DNA of 64,000 nt from assembly GCA_965277075.1 (NCBI GenBank), contig OZ255707.1, positions 3,782,001-3,846,000 of the forward strand. Reading direction: 5' to 3'. The translations under genes and the position numbers were made by a program. Positions 1 to 8,708 of the stretch are shown here, piece after piece (position 1 is the stretch's first letter; each line of letters opens with the position of its first letter). Under the pieces are notes generated by a model. The model was not told the origin of the DNA, searched no databases, and saw only the letters and a list, made by a program, of their open reading frames with translations. The stretch is from Lustribacter sp965277075. Its GTDB lineage: Bacteria > Vulcanimicrobiota > Vulcanimicrobiia > Vulcanimicrobiales > Vulcanimicrobiaceae.

Positions 1-372
1 CCCATTTTCGAAGTGAGGTGAATGCGGCAAACGTGCTGCGCCGGAACGCAGGTTGCCGGTAGATTAGGCTTTTTTGAGGATTGGTCTGAATCGACAGATG
101 CGATCAAAATAAGCGCTGCGCTACCCTGAGTCCCTTACCGAGCTATGATTTCGAGGTCCCAAAAATGCAGAAAATTTCTGCCAAACAAATCGGGTAAACT
201 TGACGCATCTGATCGGGTATTTTATAATCTATAGGATTTGAGCCGTCAAGCTTTCGGAGAACAATTTGAACGCAACGAACGGTCGAACGCGTCAGGTCCG
301 AACTCATTCTCTTGACCACTCGCCGGACATCAAATCGGGCGTTGATACTCGCGTCAGTGCCGGCGGGATAAC
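1..372. other. Left edge, no supported gene
   Basis: Short open frames occur on both strands but none shows a recognisable family, a ribosome-binding site or a hydrophobic signal. The stretch 180-245 is locally AT-rich (for example around 218-235) and could carry regulatory DNA for whatever lies downstream. I see no RNA gene or repeat. Confidence 0.4.
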
Positions 373-659
373 ATGCCGCTGCGCTCCGCCGCACCGTTCG
401 TGCGGCCGCGACGCCTCCGGGACGTTGTCACGTTCACGAGCAACGTCGAGCGTGCGATTGACTTCTATGAAGAAACGCTACGCTTAGACTGTCCGACGCC
501 ACCGGCAATGGGATCGCTTTCATGCACGGCATTCACGCGGTTTTCATCACTGTCGATCATACCAAAGCTTTCTCGGATGTCCGGTACCGGCCCCGGGCGA
601 CCGGCCCCTTGTCGACGCAACTTAGGCGCGCGACGCAGAGTGTGCAACACTTGAAATGA
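373..659 (+). pseudogene. Degenerate VOC (glyoxalase/bleomycin-resistance) family gene
   Basis: The frame from 373 encodes VVTFTSNVERAIDFYEETLRLD in two halves (VVTFTSNVERA, then IDFYEETLRLD), the classic first strand and helix of a VOC domain. That frame then loses similarity. The continuation is in another frame, where 495-560 reads DATGNGIAFMHG followed by HAVFITVDH, a typical second VOC strand pair, and closes at 657-659. A frameshift near 486-495 therefore separates the halves. Even rejoined, the product (about 95 residues) is shorter than a complete VOC domain of about 120. It lies just upstream of an SBP gene, the same arrangement as the intact VOC/SBP pair at 14.3-16 kb. The family call is seen in sequence; loss of function is inferred. 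Confidence 0.55.
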
Positions 660-728
660 TCGCACATGAACGACCGCGCAGCCTGCTTACACATCTCGAT
701 GGCTTCGACTTCTCGAGAGTCGAGGAGA

Positions 729-1688
729 ATGATGAAAAACGCGAAGCACGCCTTTAAGCTCCAAATTGCTCTTCTTGGGTTGACCTTGCTCATCGGGAGT
801 GCGGCGGGTGGGCAGACGCCCACGGTCATTCGCATCGCGACGCTGCCGATCGATGCCGAGGCCGAACCCTTGTACGCGCAGGAGCTTGGGCTATTCAAGA
901 AAGCCGGCCTCGACGCGACCGTGACGATCGCTTCCAGCGCCGGTGCTATCGCCGCAGCCACGTTGGGTGGAACGTTTGACGTTGGAGTTACGGACGTCGG
1001 CAGCACGACTTTAGCACACGAGAAAGGGCTTCCGCTCGTTTTTATAGCGCCCGCTGCATTGTACGTTAGTACGGCGCCGACGACGGTTTGCGTCGTTGCT
1101 AAAAATTCCCCGGTGAAGAGCGCAAAAGACCTGAATGGAAGCACGGTTGGTGTGACCAGCCTCTTCGGACTGACCAGGATCGCGTTTGACGCGTGGCTCG
1201 ATAAGAACAGCGGTGATTCCACATCGGCGAAATTCGTTGAGCTTCCATTCTCCGAGATCGCCCCGGCGCTTGTGGCGGGGCGAATTGCGGCCGGATCTCT
1301 TAGTAATCCGTATCTGCAAACAGCGGTCGACGCGGGACAAGTCCGCGTGTTGTCCGATTGCTATGATGCCGTCGCACCCCGGCTATTGTTGAATGCATTT
1401 TTCACGACCAGTGAGTTTGCGAAAACACATCCGGAGATTGTGAACAAACTGGGCGCCGTTATCGCTGAAACGGCACGGTGGGCGAATTCACATCATGCGG
1501 AGTCTGCACGGATGCTCGAGGATCGGACGAAGGTCAAGATGACACCGAACATGGCGCGCGCCACGTACGCTGAGCGACTCAGCGCCGCGCAGATCCAGCC
1601 GCAAATCGATGCCGCAGTGCGCTCGAAGGTGCTGAAAGCGACTTTTCCGGCGAGTGACCTTTTTGCGCCGGGCGTTGGCGGAACGTAA
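729..1688 (+). CDS. ABC transporter substrate-binding protein, NMT1/SsuA-like
   Basis: Predicted exported solute-binding protein. The N-terminus MMKNAKHAFKLQ followed by a hydrophobic run (IALLGLTLLIGSAAGG) looks like a Sec signal peptide. The mature part starts with VIRIATLPIDAEAEPLYAQE and LGLFKKAGLDATV, the NMT1/SsuA/TauA pattern. The shared signature of the SBPs in this window is present: GGTFDVGVTD, AKDLNGSTVGV, a 'GDS...FVELPF' segment, 'VAPRLLLNAFF' and a C-terminal QPQIDAA. I chose 729 (ATGATG) because GAGGAG lies at 722-727; an in-frame ATG at 666 would add 21 residues ahead of the signal peptide. No permease or ATPase gene accompanies it. A TPP enzyme gene follows 199 bases downstream. 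The ligand is unknown. Confidence 0.85.
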   Translation: MMKNAKHAFKLQIALLGLTLLIGSAAGGQTPTVIRIATLPIDAEAEPLYAQELGLFKKAGLDATVTIASSAGAIAAATLGGTFDVGVTDVGSTTLAHEKGLPLVFIAPAALYVSTAPTTVCVVAKNSPVKSAKDLNGSTVGVTSLFGLTRIAFDAWLDKNSGDSTSAKFVELPFSEIAPALVAGRIAAGSLSNPYLQTAVDAGQVRVLSDCYDAVAPRLLLNAFFTTSEFAKTHPEIVNKLGAVIAETARWANSHHAESARMLEDRTKVKMTPNMARATYAERLSAAQIQPQIDAAVRSKVLKATFPASDLFAPGVGGT

Positions 1689-1887
1689 TGTTGAGCAGTG
1701 CGCCAATCAAACTCGCGATTTCGAAAAGGGTCTATGCAATGCGGCAGACCATCAGCGACGCCATTCAGCGTGTAAGGAAGACGACGTCGCCAGCGAATTT
1801 CAGTCTGCTTAGGAGCTTAACATTAGGAACGATCGTCGCTGAAAGAATCAGATACGCTTCTTCCGGTCCCGTCCGGCTTCAGCAGCG

Positions 1888-3573
1888 ATGACGACTGCAG
1901 CAAGAGACGAGCCGAAAGCGGATGTGTCCGGAAAAGGGGCGCCGGCCCGCGCCATATTTGAGATTTTGCGCGCTTGGGGCATCGATGTGGTCTTCACGTG
2001 TCCCGGAAGTACTGAGGCGGCCTTCCTCGACGCCGCGAGGCATTTTCCGGATGTTCGCCTGATTCTCGTCACCCATGAAGCAGTTGCATTGTCAGCAGCG
2101 GACGGATTCACGCGTGCCACCGGAAAGCCGGCAGTTGCGTACTTGCACACGAACGTTGGACTTGCGAACGCGATCGCACATCTCGACTGTGCGCAGATTG
2201 CGCGGAGTCCGGTCTTGATCTTGAATGGCATGAAGTCGACCGAGATTCAGAACCGCGGAGGTTTCACGACGGCTTCGCATCAGCGCGATTATGTTCGGCA
2301 GCACGTGGTGTTCGATCGGGTCGCATTGCGCGCGGAAGCAATCGCCGACGATCTGGTGCGGGCGCTGAAAGCCGCCACCGCTGAACCCGGCGGTCCAGCT
2401 TACCTCGGTCTTCCCCAGGATCTTTTGGAAGCCGACGTTGTCGTTAGAACCGATAACTTGGATCACCGCAAGGTTGAGGCGATTCGCCGGCCTGATCCGG
2501 AATCGATCGCTAAAGCAGCCTCGGCATTAGCGGGTTCTAAGGCCTTGATTATCGTTGCAGGCACTGACGTCGCGCGCGTTGATGCGCGTCGAGAATTGCT
2601 GCAGCTTGCCGACAGGCTCGATGCAACGGTGATGCTCGAGGAGGGCCGGACGATGGAATGTAACGGCGTGCCCGCAATCGGTCCTCGTTTCGCCGGCTAC
2701 TACAACCCGCGACTGCCGGCAGTGCAAAGGGCAGATGTCATTTTCTTTGCTGGTGCGCCGTCAATCATGGAATTCAACGCGGCCCGCGTGCCGAATATAG
2801 CGGGAAGCGCCGTCTTCGTTCATCTCCATCCGGATCCGGAAGAAATCGGAAAGGTTGATCGCGCCGATGTCGCGCTTGTCGGCAATACACGGCTAGCGCT
2901 ACAAGATATACTTTCTGCTCTGCCGGTCTGCTTACGGCCTGACAGTGACCGCGCTGACTTTAGCAAGCGCGCATCCGCAGCGTACCGCGATGCCTCTGGA
3001 CAGAAACGACTGTTGGCTAAAGCGAAAGGGCAGCAAGTTCCAATTCACGTTGATGCACTTGCTCAGGAGCTTCACGAGCTTCTCGACGACGATTGCCTCA
3101 TAATTGGGCAACCGACGACAGCCGGACCGGCCGTTCTTGACTTAATCCTTGCTGATTCGCACCGGACACTCGATAAGACATCCGGCGGCTCACTCGGATG
3201 GGCAATGGGCGCGGCTGTTGGCGCGGCACTTGCTCGTGGTAAGCGTATCTATTGCATCATTGGCGACGGCACGTTTCAGTTTGGAATACAAGCCCTCGCT
3301 ACAGCAGTGTCGTTTGAACTTCCGATTACGTATATCATCAATGACAACCAGTACTACTTGGCCGTAAAAGATGCACTCGAAGAATACCGTGGCGAAACCA
3401 ATACGGGCCCCTGGCCGGGAACCGATATTGCGGGCCCAAACTACGCGACCATCGCGCACGGCTTTGGAGCACATGGCATTCTCGTTGAACGGCTTTCCGA
3501 ACTTGCCCCAGCCATAAAAGCTGCCAACGACCGTAAAGGTCCCTCGGTCGTATCCGTTCGTACAAGCATTTAG
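1888..3573 (+). CDS. Thiamine-diphosphate-dependent enzyme, acetolactate synthase/benzoylformate decarboxylase type
   Basis: A 561-residue protein with the three-domain POX/ALS layout. The N-terminal pyrimidine-binding domain has the activating glutamate in VTHEAVALSAADGFTRATG (Glu64). The central domain is a Rossmann-like TPP_enzyme_M region. The C-terminal diphosphate/Mg domain has GDGTFQFG (Gly459-Gly461) with the metal ligand in INDNQYY (Asn485-Asn487). The family performs 2-oxoacid decarboxylation, carboligation or C-C lysis in the cytoplasm; the substrate cannot be told from sequence. It is flanked on both sides by SBP genes, and a second, diverged TPP enzyme lies at 5817, so it is more likely a catabolic lyase/decarboxylase than the biosynthetic IlvB. 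No small subunit gene (ilvN) is nearby. Confidence 0.88.
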   Translation: MTTAARDEPKADVSGKGAPARAIFEILRAWGIDVVFTCPGSTEAAFLDAARHFPDVRLILVTHEAVALSAADGFTRATGKPAVAYLHTNVGLANAIAHLDCAQIARSPVLILNGMKSTEIQNRGGFTTASHQRDYVRQHVVFDRVALRAEAIADDLVRALKAATAEPGGPAYLGLPQDLLEADVVVRTDNLDHRKVEAIRRPDPESIAKAASALAGSKALIIVAGTDVARVDARRELLQLADRLDATVMLEEGRTMECNGVPAIGPRFAGYYNPRLPAVQRADVIFFAGAPSIMEFNAARVPNIAGSAVFVHLHPDPEEIGKVDRADVALVGNTRLALQDILSALPVCLRPDSDRADFSKRASAAYRDASGQKRLLAKAKGQQVPIHVDALAQELHELLDDDCLIIGQPTTAGPAVLDLILADSHRTLDKTSGGSLGWAMGAAVGAALARGKRIYCIIGDGTFQFGIQALATAVSFELPITYIINDNQYYLAVKDALEEYRGETNTGPWPGTDIAGPNYATIAHGFGAHGILVERLSELAPAIKAANDRKGPSVVSVRTSI

Positions 3574-3667
3574 GGAAGATCGGTTGGCCGTGACCGTTCC
3601 GAATTAGGCACGCCGAGGAAGACCGTTTTGGTGGTACGAAAAAAAGTGTAGATCATGAGGTGATTTT

Positions 3668-4672
3668 TTGGCACTCCTGCGGAACGAGTCGTCTCACCCG
3701 GCGACGCTGTCGCGCCGGAGCTTCGTCTCGCTAGGAGCCGCCGCAGGATTTTCTGCCGGAGTGCAAAGCCGAGCGTACGGCCAGGCTTTAATGCCGGTCA
3801 GCGTCGCGACGGCTCCGGATGAAGATGCCGTGGCATGCCTGTACGCGCAGCAGAGCGGAATCTTCCGGCAGCTAGGTCTTGACGTGACGGTAAGCCCCAG
3901 TTCCAGCGGATCTGCGATCGCCTCCGGCGTCGTTGGCGGCGCAATCGACATCGGAAAGTCCAGTTTGACCGGCCTTGTGTCTGCGTATGTCCGCGGAGTG
4001 CCGTTCCGGCTCATCGCCCCATCGGCGATGTACAGTACCAACGCCCCCATCACGGGAACGATCGTCCGCGCCGATTCGGAGATAGAACGCGCCCGCGATC
4101 TAGATGGAAAAACCGTGAGCGTGCAAAGCATCAAAGGCGAGATGCAAATCGCCACGATGGCATGGATCGACCAGCACGGCGGTGACTCGTCCTCAGTACA
4201 TTTTATCGAACTCCCTTCAACGGCGGTCTTTCAAGCCATCGTATCAGGACGCGTCGATGCCGCGACGTTTGCCAATCCGGCCCTTGGCGACGCTCTTCAG
4301 TCAAAGCGCGTGCGCGTGCTCGGTTGGACCTCGGATGCGATCGCCAAGCACTTCTTACTGGCCGCGTACTTTTGCACTGCCGACTTTGCTCAAAAGAGCC
4401 CTGACGTCGTTGCGCGCTTCGCGCGCGGTATCGCGCTAGCGTCGATTTACACGAACGCTCATCCCGCGGAGACAATCGACTTGATTGCAAAGTTCACGTC
4501 TGTAAGCGCGCAGAATATCGCGCACATGACCCGAGTAACCTGCGGTCTCGCGCTGGACCCGCGGGATATTCAGCCGGTGATCGACGCATCGGTAAAGTAC
4601 AAGATGATCACGGCCCGCTTTGACGCGAAAGATATGATCGAATCTGCATTGCTCAAGCGGAGTACGGAATGA
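3668..4672 (+). CDS. ABC transporter substrate-binding protein with Tat signal
   Basis: NMT1/SsuA-like SBP of 334 residues beginning at TTG. GAGGTGAT at 3657-3664 is a good ribosome-binding site. The N-terminus carries SRRSFVSLGAAAGFSAG, a twin-arginine signal, so it is probably exported folded. Family signatures follow: YAQQSGIFRQLGLDVTV, GGAIDIGKSS, RDLDGKTVSV, 'HGGDSSSVHFIELP' and 'AIAKHFLLAAYF'. The stop codon overlaps the next start (ATGA), so it is translationally coupled to the alpha/beta hydrolase downstream. This suggests the hydrolase acts on the bound or imported ester/lactone, which is inference. Confidence 0.87.
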   Translation: MALLRNESSHPATLSRRSFVSLGAAAGFSAGVQSRAYGQALMPVSVATAPDEDAVACLYAQQSGIFRQLGLDVTVSPSSSGSAIASGVVGGAIDIGKSSLTGLVSAYVRGVPFRLIAPSAMYSTNAPITGTIVRADSEIERARDLDGKTVSVQSIKGEMQIATMAWIDQHGGDSSSVHFIELPSTAVFQAIVSGRVDAATFANPALGDALQSKRVRVLGWTSDAIAKHFLLAAYFCTADFAQKSPDVVARFARGIALASIYTNAHPAETIDLIAKFTSVSAQNIAHMTRVTCGLALDPRDIQPVIDASVKYKMITARFDAKDMIESALLKRSTE

Positions 4673-5502
4673 GTCAACCGATCGAAGACATCGAATATGT
4701 GCGCCACGACGACACGCCGCTTTTGGCGCGCTTGTATCGAGCCGTCGGTGATCGGCCGTTTCCGGCAGTCGTTGACGTGCATGGCGGCGCGTGGACGGTA
4801 GGAGACCGTCTGTCAAACGTCGCGATCGACATGGCCCTTGCGGCGCGCGGGATCGTTGTGTTATCGCTCGATTTTCGAATGCCGCCCGAAGCGGTGTATC
4901 CAGCCTCGGTCGCCGACGTCAACCTCGGAATCAGGTGGCTCAAGCAGCATGCGCTTGAATTCGGTTCGCGCGAGGATCTCGTCGGCGGCGTCGGGACATC
5001 GAGTGGTGGCAATACGCTTTTGCTTAACGTTGTACAGCCATTCGACCCGCGTTACGCCGGCATCGCGCTACCGTCGGCTCCGGAGGTGAATGCCCGGCTC
5101 GAGTACGCCGTCGTATGCTGGCCCGTCAGCGACCCGCTCGCACGCTATCGAATGGCCGTCGAACGCAACTACGAAAAACTGGTCGCCGCACACGACGAAT
5201 ATTGGGCCTCGACGCAAGCCATGAGTGAGGGAAATCCCCAACTTATTCTTGAGCGCGGGAAAGCGGATAGCTTGCCACCGCTGTTGATCGTGCAGGGGAC
5301 GAACGATGATAACGTGACTCCTGACATGGCAGAGCGACTGAGTACTGCGTATCATGCCGCCGGGGGCGACGTTCGGCTTGAAATGTTCCCGGGCGAGCCG
5401 CATTCGTTCATCAAGGACTCGTCCCAGTCAGCCGCCGCCAAGGCGCTGGATATCATGTCGGCGTTTATTCATGAGTCGTGTCGTCGTCCGGAAACGGCGT
5501 GA
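4669..5502 (+). CDS. Alpha/beta hydrolase (HSL/carboxylesterase type)
   Basis: A 277-residue serine hydrolase without a signal peptide. It contains the oxyanion-hole motif HGGAW near residue 39, the nucleophile elbow GTSSGGN near residue 107, an acid-containing strand LLIVQGTNDDNVTP with the candidate aspartate, and the catalytic histidine in GEPHSFIKD. This order is typical of hormone-sensitive-lipase/Aes-type esterases. The start overlaps the SBP stop codon (ATGA at 4669-4672). A likely role is hydrolysis of an ester or lactone taken up by the coupled transporter; the substrate is unknown. Confidence 0.87.
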   Translation: MSQPIEDIEYVRHDDTPLLARLYRAVGDRPFPAVVDVHGGAWTVGDRLSNVAIDMALAARGIVVLSLDFRMPPEAVYPASVADVNLGIRWLKQHALEFGSREDLVGGVGTSSGGNTLLLNVVQPFDPRYAGIALPSAPEVNARLEYAVVCWPVSDPLARYRMAVERNYEKLVAAHDEYWASTQAMSEGNPQLILERGKADSLPPLLIVQGTNDDNVTPDMAERLSTAYHAAGGDVRLEMFPGEPHSFIKDSSQSAAAKALDIMSAFIHESCRRPETA

Positions 5503-5816
5503 ACGACGAACGCTCTCTGTGCTGCATCGACATGGTCTCACTCCTCCGAGCAGCGTACACCTCGGCAAACGCTGGTCGTCCTACCGATAGAGCGTTCGAG
5601 GTCCGAGCGGTTAATCGCAACGAGAACCGTCTTCATGCCGTCCGAGCCAGCGTTTTGGGATGACATAGCTTCGCTGTCAATGGTCGTAACGATGTGGCCT
5701 CATTAAAGCGACGCAACGTCGCAGGTGATGACTTCTCTCCAAGAGATTCCACCGGCAGGTGCCCGGTGGGGGCGCGAATAGATTGGTCGAGACCGGACGA
5801 TGTAAGGGGAAGCGAG
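5503..5816. other. Intergenic region with a short palindrome
   Basis: 314 bases without a convincing gene. A perfect 6-bp stem palindrome (GCGACG-CAA-CGTCGC) lies at 5708-5722 and could be an operator or a small hairpin. A purine-rich ribosome-binding site (AAGGGGA) sits near 5804-5810 ahead of the TPP enzyme start at 5817. Confidence 0.4.
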
Positions 5817-7574
5817 ATGAATGAAGTCACATGGGGCAGCGACGCGGTCGCGGCCGTGCTGCGGGAACTGCATCTGAAGTACGCGGCGCTGGTGCCGGGC
5901 GCGAGCTATCGCGGGCTGCACGATAGCATCGTCAATTACCTGAATAACGACGACCCTCAGATGCTGTTGTGCCTGCACGAAGAACATTCGGTCGCGATCG
6001 CGCACGGTTATGCGAAAGTGACCGGCGAGCCGATGCTCGCGATCGTGCACAGCAACGTTGGTCTCATGCACGCCTCGATGGCGATCTTTGATGCGTTCTG
6101 CGATCGCTGTCCCGTGGTCGTGCTCGGGGCCAACGGCCCAGTCGATGCGATGAAGCGGCGTCCTTGGATCGACTGGATTCATACGAGCCAAGATATGGGC
6201 GCGCTCGTGCGCCCCTACACGAAGTGGGACGATCAGCCGCTTTCGGTCGGCGCCGCCTACGAATCGATCCTGCGCGCTTATCAGATCGCCGCGACGCCGC
6301 CGCGCGGACCGACGTACGTCGTCCTCGATGCCGGGCTGCAAGAGGAGAAGCTCCCCGACGGCATCCCGCCGCTCCCGGATGTCTCGCGTTTCCGTCCGCC
6401 CTCGCCGCCCATTCCCGCACCGAGTGACGTCGCGCGCGCCATCGACCTCTTGAAGAAGGCGACGAAGCCGCTGATCTCGATCGGCCGCGGCGAACGTACG
6501 ATGGAGGCATGGACCAACCGTATCGCGCTGGCCGAAGCGCTCAACGCCCGTGTCGTCATCGATTTCAAGACTGGCTCGATGTTCCCGTCGGAGCATCCGC
6601 TCTGCCTCGGATCGGGTGCGCTCCCGGCCGGCTCTGCGGCGCTCAAGGAAGCTGACGTCGTGCTCGATCTCGACAGTGTCGATCTGGCGGGTGCGTTCAA
6701 GAGCGCATTCGGCCGCGAGCGCGTGCCGGCGACCGTGATCTCTGCCTCGCAGGACCGCTATATTCACAACGGCTGGAGCATGGACTACCAGGGCTTGCCC
6801 CCGGCGGACATCGCGCTCGTCGTCGCACCCGATGTCGCGGTCGCGGCAATCATCGACGCCCTCGGCCGTCCCGCGCCGAAACTCCGCGACAACGGCAAGC
6901 CGGCCAAGGGTGTCGTGAAGAACGGCGTTGCGCACGACGAGACGATCGGCATCGCCGCGATGTCAGCCGAGCTCGGCGCCGCGTTCGCGAGTGAAGATGT
7001 GTGCTTCATCCGTTTGCCGATCGGCGTGAGCCCCGACGACTTCAAGTTCAACCACCCACTGCACTACCTCGGCGGCGACGGTGGCGGCGGAATCGGCTCC
7101 GGCCCGGGCATGTCGGTTGGTGCGGCGCTCGCACTCAAGGGCACCGGTCGGCTCCCGGTCGCGGTGCTCGGGGACGGCGATTACCTGATGGGCGTAACGG
7201 CGTTCTGGACCGCTGTGCAAAGCGAGATTCCGCTGCTGGTGATCTGCTCCAACAACCGCTCGTTCTTCAATGACGAAGTGCATCAAGAGCGGATGGCGAT
7301 CGCCCGTCACCGGCCGATCGAGCGCAAGTGGATCGGTCAGCGGATCGATGGTCCAGCGCCCAACCTAGCCAAGTTCGCCGACGCGCAGGGCGCAATCGGG
7401 ATCGGTCCGATCGCGCAGCGCAGCGACATCGCTCCGGCGATTGCTCAAGGGATCGAGCATGTGCGAGCCGGGAAGGTGTGCGTGATCGACATCATCGTGG
7501 CGCCGGAGTACGACGCGAGCGTCGCCGAAGGCGTGACAAAGGGCGATCTGGCGGCGCAAGCGGAGCGGGCTTAA
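5817..7574 (+). CDS. Thiamine-diphosphate-binding enzyme, second paralogue
   Basis: A 585-residue ALS/benzoylformate-decarboxylase-like protein. HEEHSVAIAHGYAKVTG carries the pyrimidine-activating glutamate (about Glu55). The diphosphate domain has LGDGDYLMGV (GDG about 452-454) and the asparagine-containing end of the motif in CSNNRSFFNDEVHQE. The start at 5817 follows AGGGGA; the frame stays open upstream but that part has no family similarity. It lies 3 bases ahead of an SBP gene, so the two are one transcription unit. It is strongly diverged from the TPP enzyme at 1888 and shares only the family motifs, which argues for two different substrates rather than a recent duplication. Confidence 0.87.
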   Translation: MNEVTWGSDAVAAVLRELHLKYAALVPGASYRGLHDSIVNYLNNDDPQMLLCLHEEHSVAIAHGYAKVTGEPMLAIVHSNVGLMHASMAIFDAFCDRCPVVVLGANGPVDAMKRRPWIDWIHTSQDMGALVRPYTKWDDQPLSVGAAYESILRAYQIAATPPRGPTYVVLDAGLQEEKLPDGIPPLPDVSRFRPPSPPIPAPSDVARAIDLLKKATKPLISIGRGERTMEAWTNRIALAEALNARVVIDFKTGSMFPSEHPLCLGSGALPAGSAALKEADVVLDLDSVDLAGAFKSAFGRERVPATVISASQDRYIHNGWSMDYQGLPPADIALVVAPDVAVAAIIDALGRPAPKLRDNGKPAKGVVKNGVAHDETIGIAAMSAELGAAFASEDVCFIRLPIGVSPDDFKFNHPLHYLGGDGGGGIGSGPGMSVGAALALKGTGRLPVAVLGDGDYLMGVTAFWTAVQSEIPLLVICSNNRSFFNDEVHQERMAIARHRPIERKWIGQRIDGPAPNLAKFADAQGAIGIGPIAQRSDIAPAIAQGIEHVRAGKVCVIDIIVAPEYDASVAEGVTKGDLAAQAERA

Positions 7575-7577
7575 CCG

Positions 7578-8531
7578 GTGCGCGCGTCCCGCGGCGCGTT
7601 CGTCGCCTCGTCGCTGGCAGCGGTCGCTGCCGCGCGCGGTCCGGCGAGCGCCCAAACGCCGCTGCCGGCCGTGCGCGTCGGCGTGAGTGCGGCCGATACG
7701 TTTGCCGAAGCGTACTTCGCCAGTGACCAGGGGTTCTTCAACCGCGCCGGGGTGAGCGCTGACGTGCAAACGTTCACGAGCGGGTCCGCCGCGGCCAACG
7801 CGGTCGTCGGCGGCTCGCTCGACATCGGCGTCACAACGCCGCTGCTTCTCGCGAACGCTCATCTCCGCGGCGTCCCTTTAACGATCGTTGCCGCCGGTGC
7901 GCTACAGACGCGGGCGTTCCCAAATTCGGTGATCTGCGTCCCCAAAAGTTCGCCGATCGCAAGCGCCAAGGATCTCGTCGGCAAGACCGTCGGGGTCAAC
8001 GTGCTCAAGACGGTGCTCGAGCTCTCGGTCGATGCCTGGCTCGCGCGCAACGGCGTCGACGCCTCGAGCGTGCGGAAGGTCGAAGTAACGTTCGCTGAAA
8101 TGGGCGCCGCAATCGATCGCGGTACGGTCGGGGCGGCGCAGATTTCGGAGCCTTTCCTCTCGGAGGCCCTCAAGCAGAACAACGTCCGCGTCCTCGCGGA
8201 TCCGATGCCCGACATCGCGCCGCGGTTCTTACTCGCCGCCTGGTTCACCAACCAGTCGTTCGCGCAGCGCAATCCCGAGGCGGTGACGCGCTTCGCGGCC
8301 GCGATCTACGAAGCGGCAAAGTGGGCGAACGCGCACCGCCCGGAATCGGCGGCGATCTTGGTGCGCACCGCGAAGCTCGATCCGGCAGTGACAGGGAGTA
8401 TGGTGCGTTGCGAGTACGCCGACGAGATGCGCCTGACCGACATGCAAGTGCTGCTCGACGCCGCCGTCAAATACAACTTTCTTCCGAAGCCGGTAAGCGC
8501 GTCCGAGCTCGTGCTGAGCGCGCGTCGGTGA
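7578..8531 (+). CDS. ABC transporter substrate-binding protein, NMT1/SsuA-like
   Basis: A 317-residue exported SBP starting at GTG, 3 bases after the TPP enzyme stop. The N-terminus MRASRGAFVASSLAAVAAA, ending in ASAQ, is a signal peptide with a single arginine pair position replaced, so Sec or a weak Tat signal. Signatures are FASDQGFFNRAGVSADV, VGGSLDIGVTT, AKDLVGKTVGVN, DIAPRFLLAAWF and AAKWANAHRPESA. Its coupling to the upstream lyase suggests import of that enzyme's substrate. No membrane component is adjacent. Confidence 0.86.
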   Translation: MRASRGAFVASSLAAVAAARGPASAQTPLPAVRVGVSAADTFAEAYFASDQGFFNRAGVSADVQTFTSGSAAANAVVGGSLDIGVTTPLLLANAHLRGVPLTIVAAGALQTRAFPNSVICVPKSSPIASAKDLVGKTVGVNVLKTVLELSVDAWLARNGVDASSVRKVEVTFAEMGAAIDRGTVGAAQISEPFLSEALKQNNVRVLADPMPDIAPRFLLAAWFTNQSFAQRNPEAVTRFAAAIYEAAKWANAHRPESAAILVRTAKLDPAVTGSMVRCEYADEMRLTDMQVLLDAAVKYNFLPKPVSASELVLSARR

Positions 8532-8708
8532 CGTCGCCGCGCGGAATGACGTGCCGATAAAGGTGCGCGTTCGCTGACCGCGCTCGCGCTAGCGATAATG
8601 AAGTGATTTTCGAGCGTTCCCTCGTCGTCGTTCCCATCGCATGACGTCACGGTCATGATGGCCGGACTCTCTACCGCCTAAAATCGAAGCGCTTTCGCGC
8701 CGTTCGCG

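Noticed and set aside
1688..1891. 67-residue plus-strand frame between SBP and ThDP genes
   Set aside because: No ribosome-binding site, family or hydrophobic pattern; treated as intergenic.
5703..6935. 410-residue minus-strand open frame
   Set aside because: It lies wholly antisense to the ThDP enzyme gene and has arginine-rich, low-complexity content typical of GC-rich shadow frames.
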